From Clavibacter tessellarius (GTDB lineage Bacteria; Actinomycetota; Actinomycetes; Actinomycetales; Microbacteriaceae): a DNA stretch of 64,000 nucleotides. Below the pieces are notes generated by a model. It had not been told where the DNA came from, did no database searches, and worked only from the letters and a program-made list of their open reading frames with translations. Of this stretch, positions 40,254-48,312 are shown piece after piece. A program made the position numbers and the translations under genes. Location: assembly GCF_001618005.1 (NCBI RefSeq), contig NZ_LQXA01000008.1, positions 1 to 64,000 of the forward strand. Direction: 5' to 3'. The first letter of the stretch is position 1. Each line of letters starts with the position of its first letter.

Positions 40254-41998
40254 CGGAAGACGCGGCGCAGCCAGGCGGCGAGCGCCTCGACCGCGAGCAC
40301 GCTCACGAACACCATCGCGACGAGCGTCGTCACCTGCCCGTGCAGCGTCATCACGGAGGAGGCGTTCGTCAGGTGGAACCCGATCCCGCTGCCGCCGACG
40401 ATGCCGAGGATCGTGGCCGCCCGGATGTTCGTGTCCACGAGGTAGAGCGAGTTGCCGACGAGCGACGGCAGCCCCTGCGGCCAGGTGGCCGACAAGAAGC
40501 GCTGCCCCCGGGTCGCGCCCACCGCGGTGAGGGCGCGCTCGGGACCGGCGCCCACCTCCTCGAAGGAGTCGGCGATGAGCTTGCCGAGGAGCCCCACGCC
40601 GCCGAACGCCAGCGCCACGACGCCGGCCTGGTTGCCGAGCCCCGTGATCATGATGAGCAGGATCGCGAGCACCAGCTCGGGCACCCCGCGGAACACGACG
40701 AGCACGCCGCGCGCCGCGTTCCGCACGGCGGGGCTCGGCGCCACGTTGCGGGCGGCGAGGGATCCGACGACGAGCGCGAGCACGACCGAGAGCAGCGCCG
40801 CGGCGAACGCCACCTGGATCGTCACCAGCAGCGCCTCGGCGAACTCGCCGAACGTGTGCGATCCGGTGCTCGGCGGCCAGAAGCTCTGGAGGGTGGGGAC
40901 GACGTACTCCCACGTGACCTGGCCGAGGTCGATGTCGGCCATGAGGTAGCCGCCGACCACGACCACCACGGCGAGCGCCGACCACGCCGCCGTGCGCACC
41001 CGGTCGGCCGTCCACGGCCGCCGCTGCATCGACTCGACGGTCACGGCGCGCGCGGTGCCGGCGCTCCCGGCGCGGTCGGGCAGGGCGCGGTCGCGCGTGA
41101 GGCGCCGCACGATCCGGTCGCCCAGCCCGCGCCCGGCGGGCCGCACGCCCAGCGCGCTCCGGCGGATGGACGACGACACGACCTCCAGCAGCACGCACAG
41201 CGCGAAGATGACGAGCGCGATGCCGATCCCGCGGCCGTAGCCCTCCGGGAACTGGCCGAACGCGACCTTCATCGCGTAGCCGAGCCCGCCCACGCCGGCG
41301 TAGCCGAGGATCGCGGAGCCGCGGAGGTTGATGTCGAAGCGGTGCAGCACCGTGGCGATCCACGACGGCAGCACCTGCGGGAACACGCCCGCCCAGAACT
41401 CCTGCGCGCGCGTGCCGCCCGTGGTGCGGATGGCGCGCTGCGGGCCCTCGTCGACCTGCTCGATGGCGTCGGCGAAGAGCTTCGAGATCATGCCGATCGA
41501 GTGGATCCCGATGGCGAGGATGCCGGGCAGCGGGCTCCCCAATGCGAACGCCAGCGCGAACGCGAGCGCGAGCACCACGTCGGGGATCGCGCGCGTCACC
41601 ACGCCGATCGCGCGGCCGACGAGGCGCAGCCACGGCGCCGGGGTGGTGTTGCGCGCCGACGCGTAGGCGACCGGCACGGAGACGAGCGCGGCGACGAGCG
41701 TGCCGAGCACGACGATCCCGAGCGTCAGCCCGATGAGGTACGCGAGGTCCCCTGCCGGCGGGAAGCTGATCGGGTCCATGCGCGAGAAGACCTTGACGGC
41801 GTTGGCGACGCTGCGGAGGACGTTCGACCAGGTGAAGTCGAGCGTCGTCAGCGCGTGGATCGCGAACGCGACCAGGGCGAGCACCACGACCAGCGCGAGC
41901 GCCTTCTGCCGGTCGGGCCGCCGTCGCGGGGCGCGCTCCTCGACGTCCGGGCGGACGCCGGGCGGCGCCTGACCCGGGCGCTCGGCGACCGCGGTCAC
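40250..41998 (-). CDS. phnE: PhnE, phosphonate ABC permease with two fused domains
   Basis: Membrane subunit of 582 aa with two complete permease halves in one chain. Each half has the binding-protein-dependent permease (EAA) region: FADAIEQVDEGPQRAIRTTGGTRAQEFWAGVFPQ in the first (about 195-230) and IADSFEEVGAGPERALTAVGATRGQRFLSATWPQ in the second (about 465-500). PhnE is usually a single domain of about 260 residues that dimerises, or two genes. The fused halves share the G-GPxRA-xxxGxTR motif, so this looks like tandem duplication and fusion. GTG start within the phnC stop; GTGA overlap with the following oxidoreductase. Confidence 0.93.
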   Translation of the reverse strand: MTAVAERPGQAPPGVRPDVEERAPRRRPDRQKALALVVVLALVAFAIHALTTLDFTWSNVLRSVANAVKVFSRMDPISFPPAGDLAYLIGLTLGIVVLGTLVAALVSVPVAYASARNTTPAPWLRLVGRAIGVVTRAIPDVVLALAFALAFALGSPLPGILAIGIHSIGMISKLFADAIEQVDEGPQRAIRTTGGTRAQEFWAGVFPQVLPSWIATVLHRFDINLRGSAILGYAGVGGLGYAMKVAFGQFPEGYGRGIGIALVIFALCVLLEVVSSSIRRSALGVRPAGRGLGDRIVRRLTRDRALPDRAGSAGTARAVTVESMQRRPWTADRVRTAAWSALAVVVVVGGYLMADIDLGQVTWEYVVPTLQSFWPPSTGSHTFGEFAEALLVTIQVAFAAALLSVVLALVVGSLAARNVAPSPAVRNAARGVLVVFRGVPELVLAILLIMITGLGNQAGVVALAFGGVGLLGKLIADSFEEVGAGPERALTAVGATRGQRFLSATWPQGLPSLVGNSLYLVDTNIRAATILGIVGGSGIGFHLTNASSVMTLHGQVTTLVAMVFVSVLAVEALAAWLRRVFR

Positions 41999-42849
41999 CG
42001 GCTGCCGTCCGCGCGCACCCCGACGGGCTCGTCGAGCGGCATCACGTCTCCGAGCTCGGTCGCGATCGCGGCCAGCGCGGAGGTCGTGGACGCCACGCGC
42101 CCGTAGATCTCCATCACCTGCGCCTTGCCGATGCCGCGCGTGGGGGTGTCGAGCACGACCTCGCCGTGGCGGAGCCCGACGATGCGGTCGCCCCAGCCGA
42201 GCGCGAGGTCCACCTGGTGCAGGCTGCACACCACCGTGAGGCCGTCGTCGGCGGCGATCTCGCGGATGAGGCGCATCACCTGCTCGCTGGACTCGGGATC
42301 GAGGCTCGCGACGGGCTCGTCGGCGAGCAGGATCTCGGGCCGCTGCATGAGCGCCCGCGCGATGGCGACGCGCTGCTGCTGCCCGCCGGACAGCCGGTCG
42401 GCCCGCTCGTAGGCCTTCTCGAGCAGGCCCACGCGGTCGAGGTGGCCGAGCGCCTCGGTGCGCGCGGAGCGGGGGTAGGTCCAGATGCCGAGGCGCGGCC
42501 CGCGGAGGCGGCCGAGCGCGCCGGTGAGCACGTTCTCGAGCACCGTGAGCGAGGGCACGAGCTCGAACTGCTGGAAGATCATCGCGACCCGGCCGCGGAG
42601 GGCGCGGAGGTCCTGCCGGCCGAGGGCGGCGACGTCCTGGTCGAAGACGCGGACGCTGCCGGCGGTCGGCAGCTCGAGGCCGTCCAGGTGCCGGAGGAGG
42701 GTCGACTTGCCCGAGCCGGACAGGCCGAGGAGCACGACGACCTCCCCGCGCTCGACCGTCAGGTCGACGTCGTGGAGCGCCCGCGTGCCGCCGAAGTCCT
42801 TGGTGACCGCGGAGACGGAGATGAGCGGGGAGGTCGTCGTGCCGGTCAT
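41995..42849 (-). CDS. phnC: PhnC, phosphonate ABC importer ATPase
   Basis: ATPase of 284 aa. Walker A LLGLSGSGKSTLLRHLDGLE, Q-loop IFQQFELVPSLTVLENVLTGALGRL (a PhnC hallmark), signature LSGGQQQRVAIARAL, Walker B ILLADEPVASLDPESS and switch SLHQVDLA are all visible. The C-terminal 40 residues extend beyond the core. It is 21 bp downstream of phnD and coupled to phnE. It powers high-affinity uptake of phosphonates or phosphite. Confidence 0.95.
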   Translation of the reverse strand: MTGTTTSPLISVSAVTKDFGGTRALHDVDLTVERGEVVVLLGLSGSGKSTLLRHLDGLELPTAGSVRVFDQDVAALGRQDLRALRGRVAMIFQQFELVPSLTVLENVLTGALGRLRGPRLGIWTYPRSARTEALGHLDRVGLLEKAYERADRLSGGQQQRVAIARALMQRPEILLADEPVASLDPESSEQVMRLIREIAADDGLTVVCSLHQVDLALGWGDRIVGLRHGEVVLDTPTRGIGKAQVMEIYGRVASTTSALAAIATELGDVMPLDEPVGVRADGSR

Positions 42850-42870
42850 GGTCGGTTCAGTCCGTCCGCG

Positions 42871-43839
42871 TCACTTCGCGCACTTGGCGGCGGCGATGGA
42901 GTCGCAGAGCTCCGCGATGCCCGAGTAGTACGAGACGTCCTCCGGCTGGGCGCCGAAGTAGCCCTTCGCGAAGCCGTCGGTCATCGGCACGCCGGAGGCC
43001 TTGATCGCGTCGATCGTGGCGCCCTGGAGCGCCGTGGTGAGCTTCGCCTTCACGTCGGCGGGCAGCGCCGAGGAGATGGAGAGCGGCCCGCCGGGCACGT
43101 ACTCCTTGCCGACGACGGTCAGCTTCCCGGCGGCCGCCTCGGGCTCGACGATCGAGTCCTCGGCGAACCCGACGTCGCACTGGCCGGACGCGACCGCCTG
43201 CGCGGACTTGTCGTGGGCACCCGCGAAGTAGGGCGTGAAGTCCGCGAACTGCGGGTTGCCGTTGGCGTCGGCGCCCGTGCTCGTGACGTCGAGGCCGGCC
43301 TTCTGCAGCTGCTTGAGGCCGAAGAGGAAGCCGGAGGTCGAGTTCGGGTCGACGAAGCACACGGTCTTGCCCTTGGCACCCGAGAGATCGGTGATGGAGG
43401 AGCCCTTCGGCACGATCGCCTCGGAGTAGTAGCCGGGGTCCGTGACGCTCTTCGAGGTGAGCATCGCGGCGACCGGCTCGATCTCGGCGCCCTTGTTCGA
43501 GGCCATGACGTACTGCAGGGCGCCCGAGCTCATCATGTCGATCTTGCCGGCGACGGCGGCCGCGATGAGCGCGGTGTAGTCGGCGGTGGGGTAGTACTCG
43601 ACCTTGAGGCCGGTCTCCTTGGCGATGTAGTCCTCGAGCGGCTTGTTGTTCGAGTCGGAGCCGGCCTGGTCGGGCGTGGCGCCGAAGACGAGGGTGCCCT
43701 CGGCCTTGGCCCAGGTGCCCGACGAGTCGGCGGATCCGGACGAGTCGGAGCCGCCGGCGGAGCAGCCGGTGAGCGCGAGGGCGGCGACGAGGGCGGAGGC
43801 CGCGAGGGCTCCGACGCGGGTGCGGGGGGACAGGGACAT
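42871..43839 (-). CDS. phnD: PhnD, phosphonate-binding lipoprotein
   Basis: Substrate-binding lipoprotein of 322 aa. The signal peptide ends in the lipobox LALTGC (Cys 26). Mature sequence begins with a Ser/Gly linker, then LVFGATPDQAGSDSNNKPLEDYIAKETGLKVEYYPTADYTALIAAAVAGKIDMMSSGALQYVMA, the PhnD fold, with the SG and DPNSTSGFLFG segments expected to hold the phosphonate. Two C-terminal cysteines (ELCDSIAAAKCAK) may form a disulfide. It is the first gene of the transport operon. No clear PhnF-like palindrome is in the 156 bp upstream; a TCTAG core occurs near 43901 and might be a weak site. Confidence 0.94.
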   Translation of the reverse strand: MSLSPRTRVGALAASALVAALALTGCSAGGSDSSGSADSSGTWAKAEGTLVFGATPDQAGSDSNNKPLEDYIAKETGLKVEYYPTADYTALIAAAVAGKIDMMSSGALQYVMASNKGAEIEPVAAMLTSKSVTDPGYYSEAIVPKGSSITDLSGAKGKTVCFVDPNSTSGFLFGLKQLQKAGLDVTSTGADANGNPQFADFTPYFAGAHDKSAQAVASGQCDVGFAEDSIVEPEAAAGKLTVVGKEYVPGGPLSISSALPADVKAKLTTALQGATIDAIKASGVPMTDGFAKGYFGAQPEDVSYYSGIAELCDSIAAAKCAK

Positions 43840-43995
43840 GGACGTGCCTCTCGAGTCGGGACCCGCGGGCGGAGATGGGGGAGGCCACGGGTCGGAGCCG
43901 ACTCTAGGAACACGCGAGGGGAGCGGCGTGCCGCTCAGGTGGCGCGACCGTGAACGTGTCCGGAAGAGCAGACATCTCCTCCGGAGCGCGCACCC

Positions 43996-44796
43996 TCAGC
44001 CCATGTCGGAGCCCAGCTCCACCTCCGTGAAGATCGAGCCGAGCAGCACGCCCGCGGGCGGCGTGGTGTCCTCCCCGAGCTCCGGGAAGCGGTGCGCGAA
44101 GACCTCGGCGTCGTCCTCGGGGTGGTAGCCGATCGCCTCGCCCGCGGCGAGAGAGACCCAGCGGCGCGTGTTCCGCGAGACGCCCCACACGATCCGGTGG
44201 CCGGGCTCGTCCCACCGCAGCACGGCCTCCACGAGCCGCACCGCGTCGGCCGCGGAGAGCCAGGTGGAGATGCTGCGTGCCTGCGACGGCTCGGGCTCGG
44301 CCGTCATGATCCGCACGCTCACCACGATGTGCCCGTGCCGGTCGGCGTAGAGGCCGCCGAGCCCCTCGAGCAGCACCTTGCTCAGGCCGTAGAAGGTGTC
44401 GGGTCGGGGCGCGGGCACGTCCTCGCGCGCGGCCTCGGTCGCGGGCAGGAAGCCGACCGCGTGGATGGAGCTGGCCGCGAGGATCCGCGGCACCCCCGCC
44501 CGCACCACCGCCTCGTGCACGGCGTGCGCGCCGTCGTTGTTCACGGCCTGGATCGCCTCCCACGGCCGCTCGGCCGCGTGCGCCGCGAGGTGCACCACGA
44601 GGTCGGATCCGCGGAACGCCTCCGTGCACGCGTCGACGTCGGTCGTGTCGACGATCGCCGACGTCTCCCCGTCGGCGAGCGGCGTCGGCGGCGCCACCAC
44701 GTCGAGCAGCCGCAGCTCGTGCCCGGCCGCGAGGAGGAGCGGGCGGATGCTCGTGGCGATGCGCCCGGATCCTCCCGTGATCGTGATCGTGGCCAT
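43996..44796 (-). CDS. Uronate-dehydrogenase-like NAD-dependent sugar oxidoreductase
   Basis: Extended-SDR protein of 266 aa. GGSGRIATSIRPLL (about 8-21) is the NAD motif, DLVVHLAAHAAERPWEAIQAVNNDGAHAVHEAVVRAGVPRILAASSIHAVGF matches the uronate dehydrogenase/galactonate branch, and YGLSK (about residue 136) holds the catalytic Tyr and Lys. This group oxidises D-galacturonate or D-glucuronate to aldarolactones. The RBS is GAGGGG, 7 bases from ATG. It is 85 bp downstream of the sugar ABC permease on the same strand, so it may act on the sugar imported. Given the pectin lyase elsewhere in the window, a galacturonate role is attractive. UDP-sugar epimerases are more distant. Confidence 0.72.
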   Translation of the reverse strand: MATITITGGSGRIATSIRPLLLAAGHELRLLDVVAPPTPLADGETSAIVDTTDVDACTEAFRGSDLVVHLAAHAAERPWEAIQAVNNDGAHAVHEAVVRAGVPRILAASSIHAVGFLPATEAAREDVPAPRPDTFYGLSKVLLEGLGGLYADRHGHIVVSVRIMTAEPEPSQARSISTWLSAADAVRLVEAVLRWDEPGHRIVWGVSRNTRRWVSLAAGEAIGYHPEDDAEVFAHRFPELGEDTTPPAGVLLGSIFTEVELGSDMG

Positions 44797-44881
44797 GTCG
44801 GATCCCCTCGTCGTCGACGCGTCGGCCGCCGCGGCCGTCCCCCCATCCTGGCGGGAGGCCGGCCGCGCGGGGAGGGCGGCG

Positions 44882-45817
44882 TCACTTCTCCGCGCCGGCC
44901 ACCATCCCCTTGATGAAGAACCGCTGGAGGAAGAGGTACGCCACGAGCACGGGCACCACGGCCATGAGCGAGGCCGCCGCGGCCGCCCCGAGGTCGCTGC
45001 TCTGCTGCCCGAAGAACGCCGCGATGGCGGGCGCGATGGTCCGCACCGCCGGGTCGGTGAGCAGGTAGCCGGAGAGCGCGAACTCGTTCCACACGGCGAC
45101 GCTCGTGAGGATCACCACGGTCGCCGTCACCGGCTTCAGCAGCGGCAGCACCACCCGCAGGAACACCTGCAGCGTGGAGGCCCCGTCGAGCGCGGCGGCC
45201 TCCTCGAGCGACTCCGGGATCGACCGGATGAACGCGCTGTAGAGGAAGATCGCGAGCGGCAGCTGCGTGGTCACCATCACGAGGATCACGCCCCAGTAGG
45301 TGTTCGTCGCGCCGAGCTGCGTGAGGAACGAGTACAGCGGCACGAGGATGCTGAGCGGCGGCACCATGATCAGCGCGACGATGCACGCGAACACCAGCCG
45401 GTTGAGCGCGGTCGCGCGGCGGGCGAGCGGGTAGGCGGCGAGCGCCCCCAGCACGCACGTGATGGCCGTGGACGCCACGGTCACGATCGCGCTGTTGCCG
45501 ATGGCGCGGAGGATGCCGCCGTCGCGGGCCGCCGTGACGAACGCGTCGCCCGTCAGCCGGTCGAGCGGGAGCGCGAGCTGCGCGGCCGGATCCCCGGGCG
45601 AGCGGAGGGCCGTGGTGACGGCGATCCAGAACGGCAGCAGCTGCACCGCGCACATGAGCGCGAGCGCCGTGCCGAGCGCGACCGTCGCGAGGCGCTGGCG
45701 CGGGGTGCGGCTGCCGGCCGTGCGGGAGCGGGCGGCGTCGCGCGGCGCCTCCGCCGCGTCGTCCGGCTCGGGGATCCGGGCGGGTGCGTCCGGCCGGGTG
45801 GTGTCGAGGGCGGTCAT
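44882..45817 (-). CDS. Sugar ABC permease (MalG-like), cluster 1
   Basis: CUT1 permease of 311 aa with six membrane segments after a 45-residue hydrophilic N terminus. The EAA loop SLEEAAALDGASTLQVFLRVVLPLLKP couples to an ATPase. FIKGMVAGAEK is the typical C-terminal end. It begins one base after the stop of the MalF-like gene. With the MalF-like and binding-protein genes it forms a three-gene importer without an ATPase. Confidence 0.92.
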   Translation of the reverse strand: MTALDTTRPDAPARIPEPDDAAEAPRDAARSRTAGSRTPRQRLATVALGTALALMCAVQLLPFWIAVTTALRSPGDPAAQLALPLDRLTGDAFVTAARDGGILRAIGNSAIVTVASTAITCVLGALAAYPLARRATALNRLVFACIVALIMVPPLSILVPLYSFLTQLGATNTYWGVILVMVTTQLPLAIFLYSAFIRSIPESLEEAAALDGASTLQVFLRVVLPLLKPVTATVVILTSVAVWNEFALSGYLLTDPAVRTIAPAIAAFFGQQSSDLGAAAAASLMAVVPVLVAYLFLQRFFIKGMVAGAEK

Positions 45818-45818
45818 G

Positions 45819-46763
45819 TCATGCCTCCAGTCGGCGGCGGTTGAGGACGGTGTTGAGCACCAGCGTGAAGACGACGATCACGGCGAACAGGGCGACGCCC
45901 ATCGCGGACGCGTAGCCCGCGCTCTGGTTGTCGAAGTACGCCTTGCCGATGAGGGTCGACACCGAGTTGGTGGAGTAGCCGGGCCCGCCGCCGGTGAGCA
46001 CCTGGATCACGTCGAAGAGCTTCAGTCCGCCGATGAGGTTGAGCACGATGCTCGTCGCGAACGCGGGCTGCAGCAGCGGCAGCGTCACGTGCACGAAGCG
46101 CTTCCACCCGCCGGCCCCGTCGAGCATCGCGGCCTCGTGGTACATCGCGGGGATGGACTGCAGGCCGGCCAGGTAGATGATCATCGAGACCCCGACGAAC
46201 TGCAGCGAGTTGACGAGCACGACGATGGCGACCGAGGTTCCCGCGTCGGAGAGCCACGCCTGCCGCTCCCCGCCGAACGCGAGGACCACGTCGTTGAGCG
46301 TGCCCTCGTTGTACTGGAAGAGCAGGTAGTACATCGTGCCCACGATCACGGGCGAGACGAGCACGGGCAGGTAGATGATCGCGCGCATCGCCATGCGCCC
46401 CCGGATCGCCTGGTCGAGCGCGAGCGCCAGCCCGAGGCCCAGCACCTGCTGCACGATGGTGGATCCGAACCCGTAGGCGAACGTGTTGAGGAGCGAGCTG
46501 CGGAACACGTCGTCGGTGAGGAGGCGCGCGTAGTTGTCGAGGCCCGTGAAGGTCATGGTCGGCGAGTAGCCGTCCCAGTTCTGGAACGAGAGCATCACGC
46601 CGCGCACGAGCGGGTAGGCGGTGAACGCGCCGAGCAGCACGACCGCGGGCAGGTACATGAGGTTGATGCCCGGACGGGTGGCCGACCCGCCGGCCCGGCG
46701 CCTGCGCACCGGGCCCGCGGGACGCCGACGCCCGAGCGGCGGCACGACGGGGGTGGTCGCCAT
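45819..46763 (-). CDS. Sugar ABC permease (MalF-like), cluster 1
   Basis: CUT1 permease of 314 aa with six helices. The coupling motif is MYHEAAMLDGAGGWKRFVHVTLPLLQP. The N terminus is Pro/Arg-rich. It is 6 bp downstream of the binding-protein stop and directly upstream of the MalG-like gene. Substrate specificity is set by the binding protein; neighbours suggest a plant-derived sugar or sugar acid. Confidence 0.92.
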   Translation of the reverse strand: MATTPVVPPLGRRRPAGPVRRRRAGGSATRPGINLMYLPAVVLLGAFTAYPLVRGVMLSFQNWDGYSPTMTFTGLDNYARLLTDDVFRSSLLNTFAYGFGSTIVQQVLGLGLALALDQAIRGRMAMRAIIYLPVLVSPVIVGTMYYLLFQYNEGTLNDVVLAFGGERQAWLSDAGTSVAIVVLVNSLQFVGVSMIIYLAGLQSIPAMYHEAAMLDGAGGWKRFVHVTLPLLQPAFATSIVLNLIGGLKLFDVIQVLTGGGPGYSTNSVSTLIGKAYFDNQSAGYASAMGVALFAVIVVFTLVLNTVLNRRRLEA

Positions 46764-46769
46764 CGGGCG

Positions 46770-48026
46770 CTACTTCCCCTGGCCGTGGAGGCTGGTGAAG
46801 TCCTGCTCCACCTGCACCACGGCCTTCGGGACGTCGGACTGGCCCGTGATGACGGAGTCCGTCGTGGTCACGAGCGTGTTCCACATGCCGTTGGGCAGGT
46901 GGACGCGGTCGAAGTACGGCACGAGCGGCGTCTTGGCCTGGGTGACCCAGGTGTCGTAGCTGCCCTGGAGCGGGCCGAGGTCGCTGGCGGCGTCGGTGAG
47001 CCCGGGCGCGGATCCGCCCGCGGCCGCGAGCTCGGCGTCGTTCCCCGGCTCGGCGAGGTAGGCGAGGAACGCCTTCGCCTGGTCGAGGTGCGCGCTGGTC
47101 TTGGAGACGCCGAACGCGTTCATCTCGCCGCCGATGAGGTACGGGTCGCCCGTGGAGCTCGGCACCGGCATGAAGCCGAGCGACGCGTCGGGCGAGGTGC
47201 GGAGCGCGTTGTTCGCGACCGAGTTCTGCTGGAAGACGAACGCCGCCCGGCCGGCGCCGAGCGCCTTCGACATGTCGTCCTGCGTGGCGGAGGAGTAGTC
47301 GGGGTTCACGTAGCCGGCGTCGACCCAGCCGGCGATCCGGTCGAGCACCTTCGCGTAGGGGGCGTCGTCGAAGGTGCCGGCCGAGAGGCCCTCGAGCTGG
47401 GCCTCGGTGTACTGGCCGGGCGCGATCCAGTCGACGAGGTTGCCGGCCGGGCCGTTGGCCTTGCCGCTCACCTGCACCACGGTCGTGCCCTTCGCGTGGA
47501 TCCTCGCCGCCGCGGCGTCGAACGCGTCCCAGGTGGTGAGCGAGGCCGGGTCGACGCCCGCGTCGCGGAGCACGTCGGCGTTGTAGAGCACCCCGGCGAT
47601 GTCGGTGTCGACCGGGAGCGCGTAGATGGCCCCCGACCCGTCGCGCATGGCCGCGTCGAGCTGCGGGTTCACCTTCGCGGCCCACGGCTCGTCCTGAAGC
47701 GGCGCGAGGAACTGGGCGTAGCGGTCACGCGACCAGCCGTGCGTCATCCAGATGTCCGGCACGTCGCGGGAGGCGAGCTTCACCTTGAGGTCCTGCTCGT
47801 ACTGCGTGCTCGAGGGGATCAGGTCGATCTTCACCTCCGGGTTCGCCTGCTCGTACGCCTCGGTCAGGGTCGTGAGGGTCTTCAGCTGGTCGGTGCCCTG
47901 GGCGAAGCCGGTCTGCATCTGGATGGCGCCGTCGGAGCCGGCGCCGCCCGCGCATCCGGTGAGCAGGGCGGCGGAGGCGACCACCGTGGTGAGGAGTGCG
48001 CCGGTGCGCAGGATTCGTGACTTCAT
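46770..48026 (-). CDS. Sugar-binding lipoprotein, cluster 1
   Basis: Extracellular CUT1 solute-binding lipoprotein of 418 aa. The signal peptide ends in LLTGC (Cys 25), followed by a short Gly/Ser linker. The fold features LTEAYEQANPEVKIDLIP near the start and IYALPVDTDIAGVLYNADVLRDAGVDP are typical of family 1 binding proteins. It is the first gene of the importer and lies behind a promoter overlapped by a perfect CTACACGTGTAG palindrome. No sugar can be assigned from sequence alone. Confidence 0.92.
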   Translation of the reverse strand: MKSRILRTGALLTTVVASAALLTGCAGGAGSDGAIQMQTGFAQGTDQLKTLTTLTEAYEQANPEVKIDLIPSSTQYEQDLKVKLASRDVPDIWMTHGWSRDRYAQFLAPLQDEPWAAKVNPQLDAAMRDGSGAIYALPVDTDIAGVLYNADVLRDAGVDPASLTTWDAFDAAAARIHAKGTTVVQVSGKANGPAGNLVDWIAPGQYTEAQLEGLSAGTFDDAPYAKVLDRIAGWVDAGYVNPDYSSATQDDMSKALGAGRAAFVFQQNSVANNALRTSPDASLGFMPVPSSTGDPYLIGGEMNAFGVSKTSAHLDQAKAFLAYLAEPGNDAELAAAGGSAPGLTDAASDLGPLQGSYDTWVTQAKTPLVPYFDRVHLPNGMWNTLVTTTDSVITGQSDVPKAVVQVEQDFTSLHGQGK

Positions 48027-48109
48027 CGTCGGCCCTTCGTGGCTGCTGACCGACGGCGCGAGGGGAGCGGCTCGTCGGTGAGCCGCGGCGTCGCCGGTCG
48101 GTGGGCGTG

Positions 48110-48138
48110 AATCTACACGTGTAGCTATCGCAGGGCAA
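48110..48138 (-). promoter_or_regulatory. Sigma-70 promoter with embedded LacI-type operator
   Basis: On the minus strand, TTGCCC (48133-48138) and TAGATT (48110-48115) are exactly 17 bases apart. The perfect 12-bp palindrome CTACACGTGTAG (48113-48124), with the central CG common to LacI-family operators, overlaps the -10 and spacer. The likely ligand is the LacI regulator encoded at 49617, but that is inference. Confidence 0.6.
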
Positions 48139-48312
48139 GGTTTCGCAACGGGTCCGCATTCCGGGCATTCCCGGCGCTCACGCAGAGGGTTGTCACGAGT
48201 AGATCGCGCATGCCAGACTTCCCGGCACAGCGCCGACGACGATGCCCCGGCCTCGTCGCGACGACGCTGCCGCACCCGCTGAGCGATGACGCTCACCATC
48301 GAAAGGCCAGCC

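Noticed and set aside
43840-43995. A second PhnF operator upstream of phnD at the TCTAG near 43901
   Set aside because: Only the 4-5 base core matches; the flanking arms of the phnG site are absent.
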